64,000 nucleotides of DNA. Origin: RGIG6165 sp045545175. GTDB lineage: Bacteria; Bacillota; Clostridia; Oscillospirales; Feifaniaceae. Positions 8,127 to 17,868 of this stretch are shown here, one piece after another; within the stretch, counting starts at the first letter, position 1; each line of letters opens with the position of its first letter. The stretch covers positions 177,081 through 241,080 of the forward strand of contig JAZQAK010000047.1 of assembly GCA_045545175.1 (NCBI GenBank), in the 5' to 3' direction. The notes beneath the pieces were generated by a model. That model ran no database searches and had not been told where the DNA came from. It was given only the letters and a program-made list of their open reading frames with translations. The position numbers and the translations under genes are program-made.

Positions 8127-10025
8127 TCAGTCAAAATTTACCGTTCCTGTAAATATCATCAAATTGAGTTCTGCTATCTTCACCTGTACCTCCTGAGTGC
8201 CTTTACCCGTAAGAGATATTTCAACCGTCTGTTCCGTCGGTGAGTGAACTTTACTGTAAACCTGCGTGCCGTTTAAATAAGCAACAACTGTATACGAACT
8301 CTCATAATCAGGCAACGATACGGTTATCGTCTTTGTCTTTTCGGTTTCTTCTACAGGAGGCTTTGGCTCGACAGTTTCCGTCGTTCCTTTTGATATGGAA
8401 AGCATAACCGTAGTTCCCTCTTCAACCTCAGTACCCTCTGCTATACTCTGTGCAACAACGGTCTCTGCAGGTGAAGTGGATTCAACTTCCGTAAACGTCG
8501 CTACAAGACCATTTTCGCCGAGTATTACCGAAGCTTCATTCTTCGTTTTGCCTATGAGTGACGGCATCATAACCTTTTTCACTTCAACACCGCTGCTGAC
8601 GTATATGGTTATTCTCGTATCCTTTGTTATCTTCGAGCCTGCTTCGGGTGACGTTTTGATAACGTATCCCGCGGGAACAGTTTCACTTTCTTCTTCCTCT
8701 TTCATTCCCGAAAGGCCCATATTGCCGAGTTCTATAAGTGCTGACCTGTATTCTTTATTTGAAAGGTCGGGCACTCTAAGATCCTTAACACCAAGGCTGA
8801 TATATACCCTGATATCGCTTCCTTTTTTGACAGTTTTTCCGTCATCGGGGTCCTGCCTTAAAATAACGCCTTCATCATACTCTTCGCTGTATACTCTGCC
8901 CTCTTCTATTATTCTGAAATCAGCATATTCCTCACTGTCTTTAACGTCGTCATAGTAAAGTCCTACAAGTTTCGGAACTTTTATATCGGTAATTTCTTCG
9001 TTGCTGTTTCCCGCATTGAGTGCAATAAGTGTTATACAGAACACGATAAACGCAGTAAGCACTGACGCAATTGCAACCATTCCCGGTACGGAAACTCTTT
9101 TTTTCTTTTTCTTTCTGCTATTTTGCATACCTGTCTCCTCACGTTTTGCAGCAACGTTATCAGCCGCAACCGTATACTTTTGATAGAAACGTATTGCAGG
9201 ATTGTGTCTGAGTCTTTCAATATCTTCAAGAAATTCGTCAACGTTCTGGAATCTGTTCACCGCTTCCTTGGATATTGCTTTCATAACTATCTCATCGAGT
9301 CCCTGCGGTATTTCAGGCACGATACTCCTTGGGCTTACCGCATTGTTCTGAAGCTGCATAACTGCAACTGATACGGGATTATCGTTGTCAAACGGCACCC
9401 TTCCGGTAAGCATTTCGTACATCATTATTCCGACGGAATAAATATCGCTTCTTTCGTCGACAACACCGCCCGACACCTGCTCAGGACTGATATAATGCAC
9501 GGAGCCTATGGCTTTTTCCGTCATAGTATGAGTCTGCACATTAGTAAGTTTTGCTATACCGAAATCCGTAACTTTTATAGAGCCGTCAGCAAGAAGCATT
9601 ATATTCTGCGGTTTGATATCCCTGTGAACAACCCCTCTGCTGTGAGCATGCTGTAACGCCTTGAGAACCTGCGACGTAAACATCATCGTATTCTCCCAGC
9701 TGAGTTTACCCTCTTGTTCAATATACTCTTTAAGGGAAATTCCGTTTATATATTCCATGACAATATAATAAAGGTCATCATTGAATCCCACGTTATGTAT
9801 TGTCACTATATTTTCGTGATTAAGCATCGAAATAATTTTCGATTCGGTCTCAAATCTGCGGCGAAACTGAGGGTCTTCAAGAAATTCTTCTTTCAGTACC
9901 TTTACCGCAACCGTGATATTTTCAGCAAGGTCATACGCCCTATAAACCACCGACATACCGCCGACGCCGACTATACTCTCTATTTTATATCTTCCGTTGA
10001 TTATCTTTCCTCTGAGATCCGTCAT
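8127..10025 (-). CDS. prkC: Serine/threonine protein kinase with PASTA domains
   Basis: 632-aa membrane kinase. The kinase domain spans about 1-275, with Gly loop GVGGMSVVY, K42, HRDIKPQN (D136) and DFG (D154). A basic stretch and one TM helix (about 315-337) follow, then three PASTA repeats (about 349-413, 415-480, 484-547). A further beta-rich tail (565-632) has no family I recognise. PASTA domains bind muropeptides, and PrkC/Stk1 signals cell-wall state and, in Bacillus, spore germination. ATG 10025 has GAGGAGG six bases upstream and lies one base past the prpC stop. Confidence 0.96.
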   Translation of the reverse strand: MTDLRGKIINGRYKIESIVGVGGMSVVYRAYDLAENITVAVKVLKEEFLEDPQFRRRFETESKIISMLNHENIVTIHNVGFNDDLYYIVMEYINGISLKEYIEQEGKLSWENTMMFTSQVLKALQHAHSRGVVHRDIKPQNIMLLADGSIKVTDFGIAKLTNVQTHTMTEKAIGSVHYISPEQVSGGVVDERSDIYSVGIMMYEMLTGRVPFDNDNPVSVAVMQLQNNAVSPRSIVPEIPQGLDEIVMKAISKEAVNRFQNVDEFLEDIERLRHNPAIRFYQKYTVAADNVAAKREETGMQNSRKKKKKRVSVPGMVAIASVLTAFIVFCITLIALNAGNSNEEITDIKVPKLVGLYYDDVKDSEEYADFRIIEEGRVYSEEYDEGVILRQDPDDGKTVKKGSDIRVYISLGVKDLRVPDLSNKEYRSALIELGNMGLSGMKEEEESETVPAGYVIKTSPEAGSKITKDTRITIYVSSGVEVKKVMMPSLIGKTKNEASVILGENGLVATFTEVESTSPAETVVAQSIAEGTEVEEGTTVMLSISKGTTETVEPKPPVEETEKTKTITVSLPDYESSYTVVAYLNGTQVYSKVHSPTEQTVEISLTGKGTQEVQVKIAELNLMIFTGTVNFD

Positions 10026-10026
10026 A

Positions 10027-10764
10027 TTAAACCTCCTCATTCATAGAGATAAGCAGCACCGTTATATTGTCGTTTCCGCCCCTCTGTTTTGCCATTTCAA
10101 CAAGTGTTTTTGCACATTCCTCAACGTTTGTTGTCACGTCAAGCTCAAAAAGTATCTCACTATCATCAAGCATATTGGTAAGACCGTCCGAACAAAGCAT
10201 AACTATGCCGTCATCGGCTATGTCAAATTCAAAAAAGTCAACGTTAACACTGTCGTATGCACCCACAGCCCTTGTTATTATATTTCTGTTAGGGTGATTT
10301 TTGGCATCGTCTGCCGTGATTTTACCCTCGTCGACGAGTTCCTGCACCATAGAGTGATCATGGCTTATCTGCACCATTTTATCCTCTGTAAAATAGTAGG
10401 CACGCGAGTCACCCACGTTTGCAACTATGCATTTATTCTCATGAACAAATGCCGCAACCGCAGTCGTTCCCATTCCGATATAGGTTTCATCGTCTGTCGC
10501 CGCACTTATAATCTTATCGTTTGCTTTGGTCACAGCCGCAGCAAATACTTCTTTGAATTTGTCACAGTCAATGCTATCAAAATTTTCAAAAACGTCAGAA
10601 AAAATGATGTCTGCCGCATAACCGCTTGCTACTTTACCGCCTCTCGGGCCGCCCATACCGTCACAGACAAGACCAAAACCCTTGTTGCCTTTAACAGTAT
10701 TCCTGAACGTGTCCTGATTTTCGGTGCGTACGCATCCTATATCTGTAATTCCGCTTATTCTCAC
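10027..10764 (-). CDS. prpC: PP2C-family protein phosphatase
   Basis: 245-aa metal-dependent phosphatase that opposes PrkC. Motifs in order: DIGCVRTENQD, VCDGMGGPRGG, NVGDSRAYY, CSDGLTNML and GGNDNITVLL; the metal-binding aspartates are all present. I chose GTG 10764 because it overlaps the rlmN stop as GTGA and follows AAGGAAG at good spacing, giving the usual N-terminus VRISGITDIG. A longer frame starting at 10809 would overlap rlmN by 49 bp and adds no family sequence. Confidence 0.95.
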   Translation of the reverse strand: MRISGITDIGCVRTENQDTFRNTVKGNKGFGLVCDGMGGPRGGKVASGYAADIIFSDVFENFDSIDCDKFKEVFAAAVTKANDKIISAATDDETYIGMGTTAVAAFVHENKCIVANVGDSRAYYFTEDKMVQISHDHSMVQELVDEGKITADDAKNHPNRNIITRAVGAYDSVNVDFFEFDIADDGIVMLCSDGLTNMLDDSEILFELDVTTNVEECAKTLVEMAKQRGGNDNITVLLISMNEEV

Positions 10765-11804
10765 TCTATCACTTCCTTTTTTAAACTCTGTCTTCTGAGC
10801 TGACCGCACGATGCATTTATATCTCCACCGAGTTTTCTTCGTACGGTTGCGGATATTCCACGTTTGTTTATATAATCTACAAATTCGTCTATTCTCTTTC
10901 GGTCAGGCTTTACAAAACCCCTCTCCCTGACCTCGTTTACCGGGATAACGTTTACGTGTGCAAGCATACCCTTTAAAAGATTACACAGTTTTGTCGCATC
11001 GGCTATACTGTCATTCACACCCGATATAACCGCATATTCAAACGATATTCGCCTGCCCGTTACCTTTATATAATCTTTGCAGGCAGTAATCAGTTCTTCT
11101 ATCGGGTATCTGTGATTTATCGGCATTATCTCGTCACGTTTTTTATTGTCGGTCGCATGAAGCGAGATAGACAACGTTATCGGCAGATTAAGCTCTGCCA
11201 GTTCATAAATCTTAAGTACGATACCGCACGTAGAAAGTGATATATGCCTCATACCGATATTAAGGCCGTTTTTATCGTTGATATTTTTCAAAAATGTAAC
11301 TACGTTATCGAAATTGTCAAGCGGCTCACCTATACCCATAAGGACTATACTGTCTATTCGTTTACCAAGGTCCTTCTGTGAAAAAATTATCTGATCTGCA
11401 ATTTCACCTGCCGAAAGCCTTCGAACCAGACCGCCTATGGTAGATGCGCAAAAAGCACACCCCATCTTGCATCCCACTTCGGTTGAAACGCATATTGAAG
11501 TACCGTGATTATATTCCATAACCACAGTTTCAACACATTCACCGTCTGGCATCTCATACAGATATTTGACCGTACCGTCAATTTTTGATACAAGTTTATT
11601 TTTGATTTTTGGATACGATATGTATGCGTTCTGTTCCAGTTTTTCTCTCGTAGACTTTGACAAATTTGTCATTTCATCAAAAGACGTAACACCTCTGTAA
11701 AGCCATTCAAAGATTTGTTTTGCCCGAAATGATGGTTCGCCAAGTTCTTTAATATAGGAAGTAAGTTCTTCCATTGTCATTGATTTGATATCAATTTTTT
11801 CCAA
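10761..11804 (-). CDS. rlmN: 23S rRNA (A2503-C2)/tRNA (A37-C2) methyltransferase
   Basis: 347-aa radical SAM enzyme that methylates C2 of A2503 in 23S rRNA and A37 in some tRNAs. The [4Fe-4S] motif is CKMGCAFC (CX3CX2C). The C-terminal GGDINASCGQL holds the second catalytic cysteine that forms the methyl-cysteine intermediate. VLMGIGEPLDNFDNVV and ISLSTCGI are further family blocks. Two bases separate it from rsmB, so it belongs to an RNA-modification run (fmt, rsmB, rlmN). Confidence 0.97.
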   Translation of the reverse strand: MEKIDIKSMTMEELTSYIKELGEPSFRAKQIFEWLYRGVTSFDEMTNLSKSTREKLEQNAYISYPKIKNKLVSKIDGTVKYLYEMPDGECVETVVMEYNHGTSICVSTEVGCKMGCAFCASTIGGLVRRLSAGEIADQIIFSQKDLGKRIDSIVLMGIGEPLDNFDNVVTFLKNINDKNGLNIGMRHISLSTCGIVLKIYELAELNLPITLSISLHATDNKKRDEIMPINHRYPIEELITACKDYIKVTGRRISFEYAVISGVNDSIADATKLCNLLKGMLAHVNVIPVNEVRERGFVKPDRKRIDEFVDYINKRGISATVRRKLGGDINASCGQLRRQSLKKEVIE

Positions 11805-11806
11805 AA

Positions 11807-13036
11807 CTATATCCTTTCAATTATTGCCGCGTAAAAGCCGTCGTTATCATCCGTAGGGAGATACAGTTTCTCGTCAATAAGCCTGTATCCCTCATTACCC
11901 TCCAGAAATGCTTTTACACATTCTTCATTTTCTTTTTTATTTATCGTGCAGGTGGAATACAAAAGTCTTCCGCCTTTTTTGAGATACGATGAGGCATTTT
12001 TTAAAATTTTGCCCTGAACGGCATACAATCCTTCAAAATCCGCCGTTTTCTTATAGCGTATTTCAGGTTTTCGGGCAATAACACCAAGACCCGAACACGG
12101 TACGTCACAGATTATTTTATCAAATTTATCTGCAAAGTGGACATTGTATGCCGTAGCGTCACCCTGCGACGTTTCTATTATATCTATGCCGAGGCGTTTA
12201 GCACTCTTATCAAGCAGAGAAAGCTTATTTGCATGAAGATCAAAAGAGTGTATCCTGCCACTATTTTTCATCATAACCGCCGCTTTAAGACTCTTTCCTC
12301 CGGGTGCGGCACAAACGTCGGCAACAAGATCACCCTCCTTTGGAGAAAGCATCTCAACCGCTTTTGAGGACGTGACATCCTGCACGAAAAATTCGTTACT
12401 GTCAGCAATCCTTTCTATTAACGAACGTTTTATTTCAACCGTAGAATCGTCAATTACCACAGCATCATATTTTTTCGCAAAATCCTGCGCCGATATCACA
12501 ACCGTATTTACGGTTGCATATATCTTTCTCGGTGTAAAGAAAGAATTCATAATTTCTTTTGCTGTTTCTTCACCGTACTGCAAAACAAGCATTTTGCAGA
12601 TACTTTCATCACAAGAATAAGTTACGTCAAGCGTTTTCCCGATATCTGCACCGTTTCTTACGTAAGAACGCAAAATACCGTTAACAAGACCTGCCGCGCC
12701 TCTGTTTACAAACTTTTTACAAAGTTCAACACTCTCGTACACGGCGGCATTCTCGGGCACTTTATCCATATATTTCAGCTGATAAATACCCATTCGCAGT
12801 ATGACGAGAACACTCTTGTCAAGTTTTGAAATATTTTTGCTGTAAAGTTTTGATATTATCGCATCAAGTGTAATAAGACGTGACAATACGCCGTATGTGA
12901 GGCTTGTCACAAACGCCTTATCTCTGTCATCAAGCACCGTCTTATCGAGATTACCCGAAAGTTCAATATTGGAATAAGCACCGCTTTTTTCACATTTAAG
13001 CAATATTTTGTATGCAGTTATTCTGCTTTCAGTCAT
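11807..13036 (-). CDS. rsmB: 16S rRNA (cytosine-967-C5)-methyltransferase
   Basis: 409-aa RsmB/Sun protein. A NusB-like RNA-binding domain covers about 1-130, followed by the SAM-dependent methyltransferase. DVCAAPGGKSLKAA is the SAM motif, DVPCSGLGVIARKPEIRYKK motif IV with its cysteine, and YSTCTINKKENEE motif VI with the catalytic cysteine. The length is slightly below the usual 430-450. It sits between the zinc peptidase gene (1 bp) and rlmN (2 bp). Confidence 0.95.
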   Translation of the reverse strand: MTESRITAYKILLKCEKSGAYSNIELSGNLDKTVLDDRDKAFVTSLTYGVLSRLITLDAIISKLYSKNISKLDKSVLVILRMGIYQLKYMDKVPENAAVYESVELCKKFVNRGAAGLVNGILRSYVRNGADIGKTLDVTYSCDESICKMLVLQYGEETAKEIMNSFFTPRKIYATVNTVVISAQDFAKKYDAVVIDDSTVEIKRSLIERIADSNEFFVQDVTSSKAVEMLSPKEGDLVADVCAAPGGKSLKAAVMMKNSGRIHSFDLHANKLSLLDKSAKRLGIDIIETSQGDATAYNVHFADKFDKIICDVPCSGLGVIARKPEIRYKKTADFEGLYAVQGKILKNASSYLKKGGRLLYSTCTINKKENEECVKAFLEGNEGYRLIDEKLYLPTDDNDGFYAAIIERI

Positions 13037-13037
13037 A

Positions 13038-13772
13038 TCAGTCTCTTCTTCTGCCCCCGTTTACGAGCAAAACCATTCTTAAAAGATTCACAAGTGACGC
13101 CGCAAGTGCCGCCACATAGGTCAGTGCCGCAGCAGTGAGCACTTTTTTAACGCCTTTAATTTCATCGTCATCCATCGTTCCCGATTCAGAGAGTGCAACC
13201 ACCGCACGTCTGCTGGCATTAAACTCAACGGGAAGCGTTACAAGCTGGAAAAAGGATATCGCAGAAAATGCGATAACACCAATATTGGCAATTGTAAGTC
13301 CGAGTGTGCCGTTTGAAAACGCCATAAGCAACAGACCGATCATTATAAGCGGAACCGCTAAATTCGATGCAATATTGGTTGTTTTTACTATCGCATGTCT
13401 GAGTCTGAGCGGTCCGTACGCCTTTGCATCCTGTACGGCGTGTCCTGCCTCGTGTGCTGCAACGCCGAGTGCCGCAACAGACGATTTGTCATATACGGGC
13501 TCAGAAAGATTTATGCTTTTTGTTTTTGGGTCATAATGGTCGGTAAGCGAACCCGCCGTTTTACCGAAAGTAACACCTCTTACGTCATTTGCGGCAAGAA
13601 CCATTTCAGCAGCCTGCCTACCCGTTTTTCCGTTGTACGCCTGAACTTTACTGTATTTTTTAAAGGTTGAATTTACTTTATATTGAGCCCAGACCGAAAA
13701 AATAGCAACTGCAAAAAACAGAATGTAAAACAACGTCCAGTTTGAGCCGTAACCGTAATAGAAATATGGCAT
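13038..13772 (-). CDS. Membrane zinc metallopeptidase, YugP-like
   Basis: 244-aa protein with N-terminal helix (about 8-28), the zinc site HEAGHAVQDAKAYGPLRLR (HExxH) near residue 113, and two or three C-terminal helices. This matches the YugP/neutral zinc metallopeptidase family 2 seen throughout Firmicutes. Substrates are not established. The ATG has GGAGG at ideal distance. It sits between fmt and rsmB, the usual neighbourhood of this family in clostridia. Confidence 0.92.
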   Translation of the reverse strand: MPYFYYGYGSNWTLFYILFFAVAIFSVWAQYKVNSTFKKYSKVQAYNGKTGRQAAEMVLAANDVRGVTFGKTAGSLTDHYDPKTKSINLSEPVYDKSSVAALGVAAHEAGHAVQDAKAYGPLRLRHAIVKTTNIASNLAVPLIMIGLLLMAFSNGTLGLTIANIGVIAFSAISFFQLVTLPVEFNASRRAVVALSESGTMDDDEIKGVKKVLTAAALTYVAALAASLVNLLRMVLLVNGGRRRD

Positions 13773-13774
13773 AA

Positions 13775-14719
13775 TTATTCCTCCGTGAACATAATAGCTT
13801 CCTTTATGGGATTTCCCATAAGATAAAGTTTTGCCTCCATCTTCTTTGCACCCTCACCCTGCAGTACCGTTGCTATCACTGTTTTCCCGTCACCGCAGGC
13901 AATTTCAAGCCCGTCCTTCTTATCCGTCATCCATGCCGTGCCCGGCAACTTGTTTGTATTGTTGCCTTTTATCGCATTAAATATTTTTAACTTTTTACCG
14001 TCACGGTATGCAAAAGCAACCGGCCAAGGATTAAGTCCGTGAATTAAATGCAACACGTCATCGGCACTCTTGTTAAAATCAATTACCGCTATTTCTTTAT
14101 TGAGCATAGGAGCATACGTTGCTTTGCTGTCATCCTGCTTTTGAGGTGTAATCTCCCCCCGAGCAAGTGCTTCAAGCGTTTCAACGGTAAGGTTTGCCCC
14201 TACGGGTGCAAGCCTTTCCATAAGTTCACCGTAGGTTTCATATTCACCGATTTCAACTTCCGCTTTCATAAGCATATCGCCCTTATCCATTTCAGGTCCC
14301 ATAAGCATAGTTGTAACACCCGTAACTTTGTCACCGTTTATTACCGACCACTGAACAGGACCTGCACCTCTGTATTTAGGCAAAAGAGAACCGTGAACGT
14401 TGACACATCCGTACTTTGGGTATGAAAGCACGTAATCGGGAAGCAATTTACCGTATGCCGCAACTACTATAACGTCAGGGTTATGCTCTTCAAGTGCCTC
14501 TTTGAGTTCACCGTTTCTCAACGTTTCAAACTGATATACCGGTATGCCCAGTTCATTTGCCGTTACCTTCACGGGCGGTGCAGTAAGCACCCTTTTTCTG
14601 CCTACGGGCTTATCCGTCTGCGTCACAACCGCAGATACGTCATACGTCTCTGCAAGTTTTTTTAATATTACTTCGGCAAAATCGGGTGTGCCCATATACA
14701 TTACGTTAAGTTTACTCAT
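13775..14719 (-). CDS. fmt: Methionyl-tRNA formyltransferase
   Basis: 314-aa enzyme that formylates initiator Met-tRNA with 10-formyl-THF. MYMGTPDFAEVIL and VVTQTDKPVGRKR are N-terminal blocks; NVHGSLLPKYRGAGPVQW holds the catalytic Asn-His region, and the C-terminal anticodon-like domain begins near 205. It overlaps def by 8 bp, and the def-fmt pairing is the classic arrangement for adding and removing formyl groups. The 10-formyl-THF can come from fhs and folD, both in this window. Confidence 0.97.
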   Translation of the reverse strand: MSKLNVMYMGTPDFAEVILKKLAETYDVSAVVTQTDKPVGRKRVLTAPPVKVTANELGIPVYQFETLRNGELKEALEEHNPDVIVVAAYGKLLPDYVLSYPKYGCVNVHGSLLPKYRGAGPVQWSVINGDKVTGVTTMLMGPEMDKGDMLMKAEVEIGEYETYGELMERLAPVGANLTVETLEALARGEITPQKQDDSKATYAPMLNKEIAVIDFNKSADDVLHLIHGLNPWPVAFAYRDGKKLKIFNAIKGNNTNKLPGTAWMTDKKDGLEIACGDGKTVIATVLQGEGAKKMEAKLYLMGNPIKEAIMFTEE

Positions 14720-15203
14720 TATCTTCTCCGTAAGACATCATTTCTCTAAGTTCTTCTTCAGAAAGAATTCTTCCCCTTTCAAGCATTAAATGCCCGTCAA
14801 GATGGTCAAGTTCATGGCATATTGCACGTGCCATAAAATCCTCTGCTTCAATTTCAAAAAGATTGCCGTTTCTGTCAAATGCAGTAGCTTTGACCTTATA
14901 CGGACGCTTTGTCAACACGTATACACCCGGAACTGAAAGACACCCCTCAATCTCCTCCTGCACACCGTCTGCCTCTACGATTTTCGGATTTATCATTTCA
15001 ACGAGTCCGTCACCTATGTCGATAACAACTATCCTCTTGAGTATACCTATCTGCGGTGCAGCAAGACCTACACCATCGGCATTATACATCGTATCTGCCA
15101 TATCGTCCAAAAGCAGATGAAGCCTTTCATCAAACTTATCTACCGTTCTGCAAACCTTTGTAAGTGCTTCTTCACCTTTTTTTACTATTAACCTGATTGC
15201 CAT
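14712..15203 (-). CDS. def: Peptide deformylase
   Basis: 163-aa metalloenzyme removing the N-formyl group from new proteins. All three motifs are intact: GVGLAAPQ, EGCLS (metal-binding Cys) and HELDHLDG (HExxH). The start has GAGAGG upstream. It overlaps fmt by 8 bp and follows priA after 9 bp. Confidence 0.98.
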   Translation of the reverse strand: MAIRLIVKKGEEALTKVCRTVDKFDERLHLLLDDMADTMYNADGVGLAAPQIGILKRIVVIDIGDGLVEMINPKIVEADGVQEEIEGCLSVPGVYVLTKRPYKVKATAFDRNGNLFEIEAEDFMARAICHELDHLDGHLMLERGRILSEEELREMMSYGEDNE

Positions 15204-15212
15204 AATTTCCTC

Positions 15213-17639
15213 TCATATAATCATCTGAGGATCCATATCACACACGAGTGTGACCGACGGATTCTCTTTTTTAAATTTTATTACCGTTTCTTTAAGTATC
15301 TGTCTTAACTGCTGATTGTTTTTACATTTTAGAAGTATTCTGTACCTGTACTTTCCCGATATTTTAAGAAGTGCAGACGGCAGTGACGGATACAGAATAA
15401 CGTTTTTTACTGCATTGTCAGTAAAAGAATTCCGAAGCATTTCACAAAATTCCTTTGCACCCTTTGACGTTATTTCCGAATCCTTGCCCGTAACTACAAA
15501 CTGACATATATCACAGTACGGCGGATAGGTCATCATTCTTCGAAAACCTATCTCGTTTTCGTAAAAACTCTTATAATCCTGCTTTGACGCCAGAGCGATT
15601 ACCCTGTTCTCAGGATTGTACGTTTGTATAATTGCCTTTCCGCTTTTATTCGCCCTGCCTGCTCTTCCGACTACCTGTGTCAGCATAGAGAATGCATGCT
15701 CAGAGCATCTGAAATCATCAGAAAAAAGCATCATATCCGCATTCAGCACCCCGACAAGCGTAACATTTTCCATATCAAGACCTTTTGTAACCATCTGTGT
15801 GCCTATCAATATGTCATAGTCACCCTTTGCAAAATCACCGAGAATTTTCTCGTGTGCCATCTTATAATTGGTGGTATCAAGGTCCATCCTCACCGTACGG
15901 GCTGACGGGAAAAGTTTTTTTATTTCTTCATCTATCTTCTGCGTGCCCGTACCCAGATAGCGTATATTGCTTCCGCCGCATACGTCACACTCATTTACAA
16001 TTTCACGTGTATATCCGCAATAGTGGCACATCATAAGTTTATTTGCATTGTGATACGTCATGGATATACTGCAATTCGGACACGTTACCACGTTTCCGCA
16101 GTCTCCGCAACCGATAAAAGTATTGTATCCTCTTCTGTTGTGAAACAGAATTATCTGTTCACCTTTTGAAAGAGTATCTGTAATTGCCGTTTTAAGTTCT
16201 TCACCGAAAAGCGACGAATTACCTGATTTAAGGCTTTTTGTCATATCCGACACGATAACTTCGGGCAATTTTGCATTTCCGAATCTGTCAGACAGTTCAA
16301 AAAGCTTATATCGACCGCTTTTAGCAGCCGAATAACTCTCCACAGACGGAGTTGCCGAAGTAAGCAAAAGCAGACCTTTGTTATACGCCGTTCTGAATTT
16401 AGCAATATCTCTTGCATGGTATCTCGGCGTAATGTCCGACTTATACGTGCCCTCATGCTCCTCATCCATTATTATCAGCGTCGTTTCATCGAACGGTGCA
16501 AAAACTGCTGATCTTGTACCTAAAACTATTTTGGCAAGACCTTTTTTTGCACGTTTCCACTGGTCGTACCTCTCACCGACGGACATTCCGCTGTGTAAGA
16601 CCGCCACGTTTTCACCGAAATGGGCTGTCATTCGGTCCGTCAACTGAGGAGTAAGTGAAATTTCAGGCACGAGAAGTATAACTTTACCGCCTTTTGAAAG
16701 TGCATACTCTATCAGTTTGATATAGACGAGCGTTTTTCCACTACCCGTTATACCGTAAAGAAGTGCGCACTGAGCATTTTCATCATCATAAAGTTTCTTT
16801 AATCCGTCAAAAACGCTCTCCTGACTCTCACTGAGAACAATTTCTTCTTTTTGTGTTTCCTGCTTTTTTTGTTTGTACGGATCACGGTATACTTCCATCG
16901 GAAATACCGAAACGATTCCCCGTTTTTCAAGTGTTTCTATCACCGAACGGCTGACACCTGCAAGATAACAAAGTTCATTAAAAGGCACCTTTTCAATACC
17001 CGTGAGTATGTCAATAACCTTTTCGTGTTTTGTTTTGAAGTTTGAGCCGAGTGATGAAAGATACTCCTGTGCTTCCTCGTAAGAAACGCACAGCGATACC
17101 GCTTTTACGAAAGCATCGTTACATTTTGTGCCGCAGACGTACTCTATTTTCATGGCACCGCACGTTTCAAGTTTCGTTACGTCACTTGAAAAACGCTTTC
17201 TTAGTTCATCAAGTTTTACACCGTTTTCTTTAAGCAGATATTCATAGCACTTTTCAAGTTCACAAGGAACCTCTGCCCCTTTTACTGGATAGCAATACTC
17301 TTCGCATTTTATCCTTGTCGCGACGGGAAGCATAATTTTGATTGCATCATAAGCAGAGCACAAACACTTGTCGCTTATGTATCCTGCAAGTTTTCCGAGT
17401 TCTTCGCTGAGCAGCGGCTCATCATCGGAAAACTGCTGTACGGTTTTGAGCAAAATATCACTCTGTTTTTCCGTAACACCGACAATAATGCCGTTTCTAC
17501 CTCTGTTTCCCCTGCCGAAAGGCACGACTACCCTGACCCCGACTTTTGCTTTGTCGGCGTCACACGGTGCTACGGCATAGTCAAATATTTTGTCTGTACC
17601 GATATCTAACTTGTCAAGTACTATCTGGGCTGTAAGCAC
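15213..17639 (-). CDS. priA: Primosomal replication-restart helicase PriA
   Basis: 808-aa 3'-5' helicase that reloads the replisome at stalled forks. An N-terminal DNA-binding domain (about 1-105) precedes the helicase core: LLYGITGSGKT (Walker A), IIMDEEHEG (Walker B) and LLTSATPSVES. Paired zinc-binding cysteines follow (CGDCGNVVTCPNC, CHYCGYTREIVNECDVCGG), then the C-terminal helicase motifs (GTQMVTKGLD, QVVGRAGR). GTG 17639 has only a weak SD, so it is probably coupled to rpoZ, which ends 8 bp upstream. Confidence 0.97.
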   Translation of the reverse strand: MLTAQIVLDKLDIGTDKIFDYAVAPCDADKAKVGVRVVVPFGRGNRGRNGIIVGVTEKQSDILLKTVQQFSDDEPLLSEELGKLAGYISDKCLCSAYDAIKIMLPVATRIKCEEYCYPVKGAEVPCELEKCYEYLLKENGVKLDELRKRFSSDVTKLETCGAMKIEYVCGTKCNDAFVKAVSLCVSYEEAQEYLSSLGSNFKTKHEKVIDILTGIEKVPFNELCYLAGVSRSVIETLEKRGIVSVFPMEVYRDPYKQKKQETQKEEIVLSESQESVFDGLKKLYDDENAQCALLYGITGSGKTLVYIKLIEYALSKGGKVILLVPEISLTPQLTDRMTAHFGENVAVLHSGMSVGERYDQWKRAKKGLAKIVLGTRSAVFAPFDETTLIIMDEEHEGTYKSDITPRYHARDIAKFRTAYNKGLLLLTSATPSVESYSAAKSGRYKLFELSDRFGNAKLPEVIVSDMTKSLKSGNSSLFGEELKTAITDTLSKGEQIILFHNRRGYNTFIGCGDCGNVVTCPNCSISMTYHNANKLMMCHYCGYTREIVNECDVCGGSNIRYLGTGTQKIDEEIKKLFPSARTVRMDLDTTNYKMAHEKILGDFAKGDYDILIGTQMVTKGLDMENVTLVGVLNADMMLFSDDFRCSEHAFSMLTQVVGRAGRANKSGKAIIQTYNPENRVIALASKQDYKSFYENEIGFRRMMTYPPYCDICQFVVTGKDSEITSKGAKEFCEMLRNSFTDNAVKNVILYPSLPSALLKISGKYRYRILLKCKNNQQLRQILKETVIKFKKENPSVTLVCDMDPQMII

Positions 17640-17647
17640 GGTTTGAC

Positions 17648-17851
17648 TTACTGTTCCTTAATAACGACTCTTTCGTTTATAACGTCGTCACTTGCAAGAA
17701 TTACGGGACGTTCCGTAAGCTGAATCTTTTCAGCCTCAGCTTCAGCCTGTATCTCTCTTGCTCTTTTAGCTATACCGATAACGAGTGAATATCTTGTTAT
17801 ACCGGTTCCTTCGTACTTTTCAAGAAGTGATGTAAGTGTTGGTTTTTTCAT
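17648..17851 (-). CDS. rpoZ: RNA polymerase omega subunit
   Basis: 67-aa omega subunit, which stabilises the beta' subunit. The helical segment GITRYSLVIGIAKRAREIQAE is the family core. GGAGG lies upstream of the ATG. The gene order rpoZ-priA-def-fmt is typical of Firmicutes, but the yicC-remA-gmk genes that usually precede rpoZ are absent and a DUF5711-like gene stands there instead. Confidence 0.94.
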   Translation of the reverse strand: MKKPTLTSLLEKYEGTGITRYSLVIGIAKRAREIQAEAEAEKIQLTERPVILASDDVINERVVIKEQ

Positions 17852-17868
17852 TTTTAAATCCTCCGATT

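Noticed and set aside
9997..10803. A 268-codon frame on the plus strand
   Set aside because: It lies opposite prpC and the start of prkC, both with complete motifs; its Cys/His-rich composition is typical of a shadow frame.
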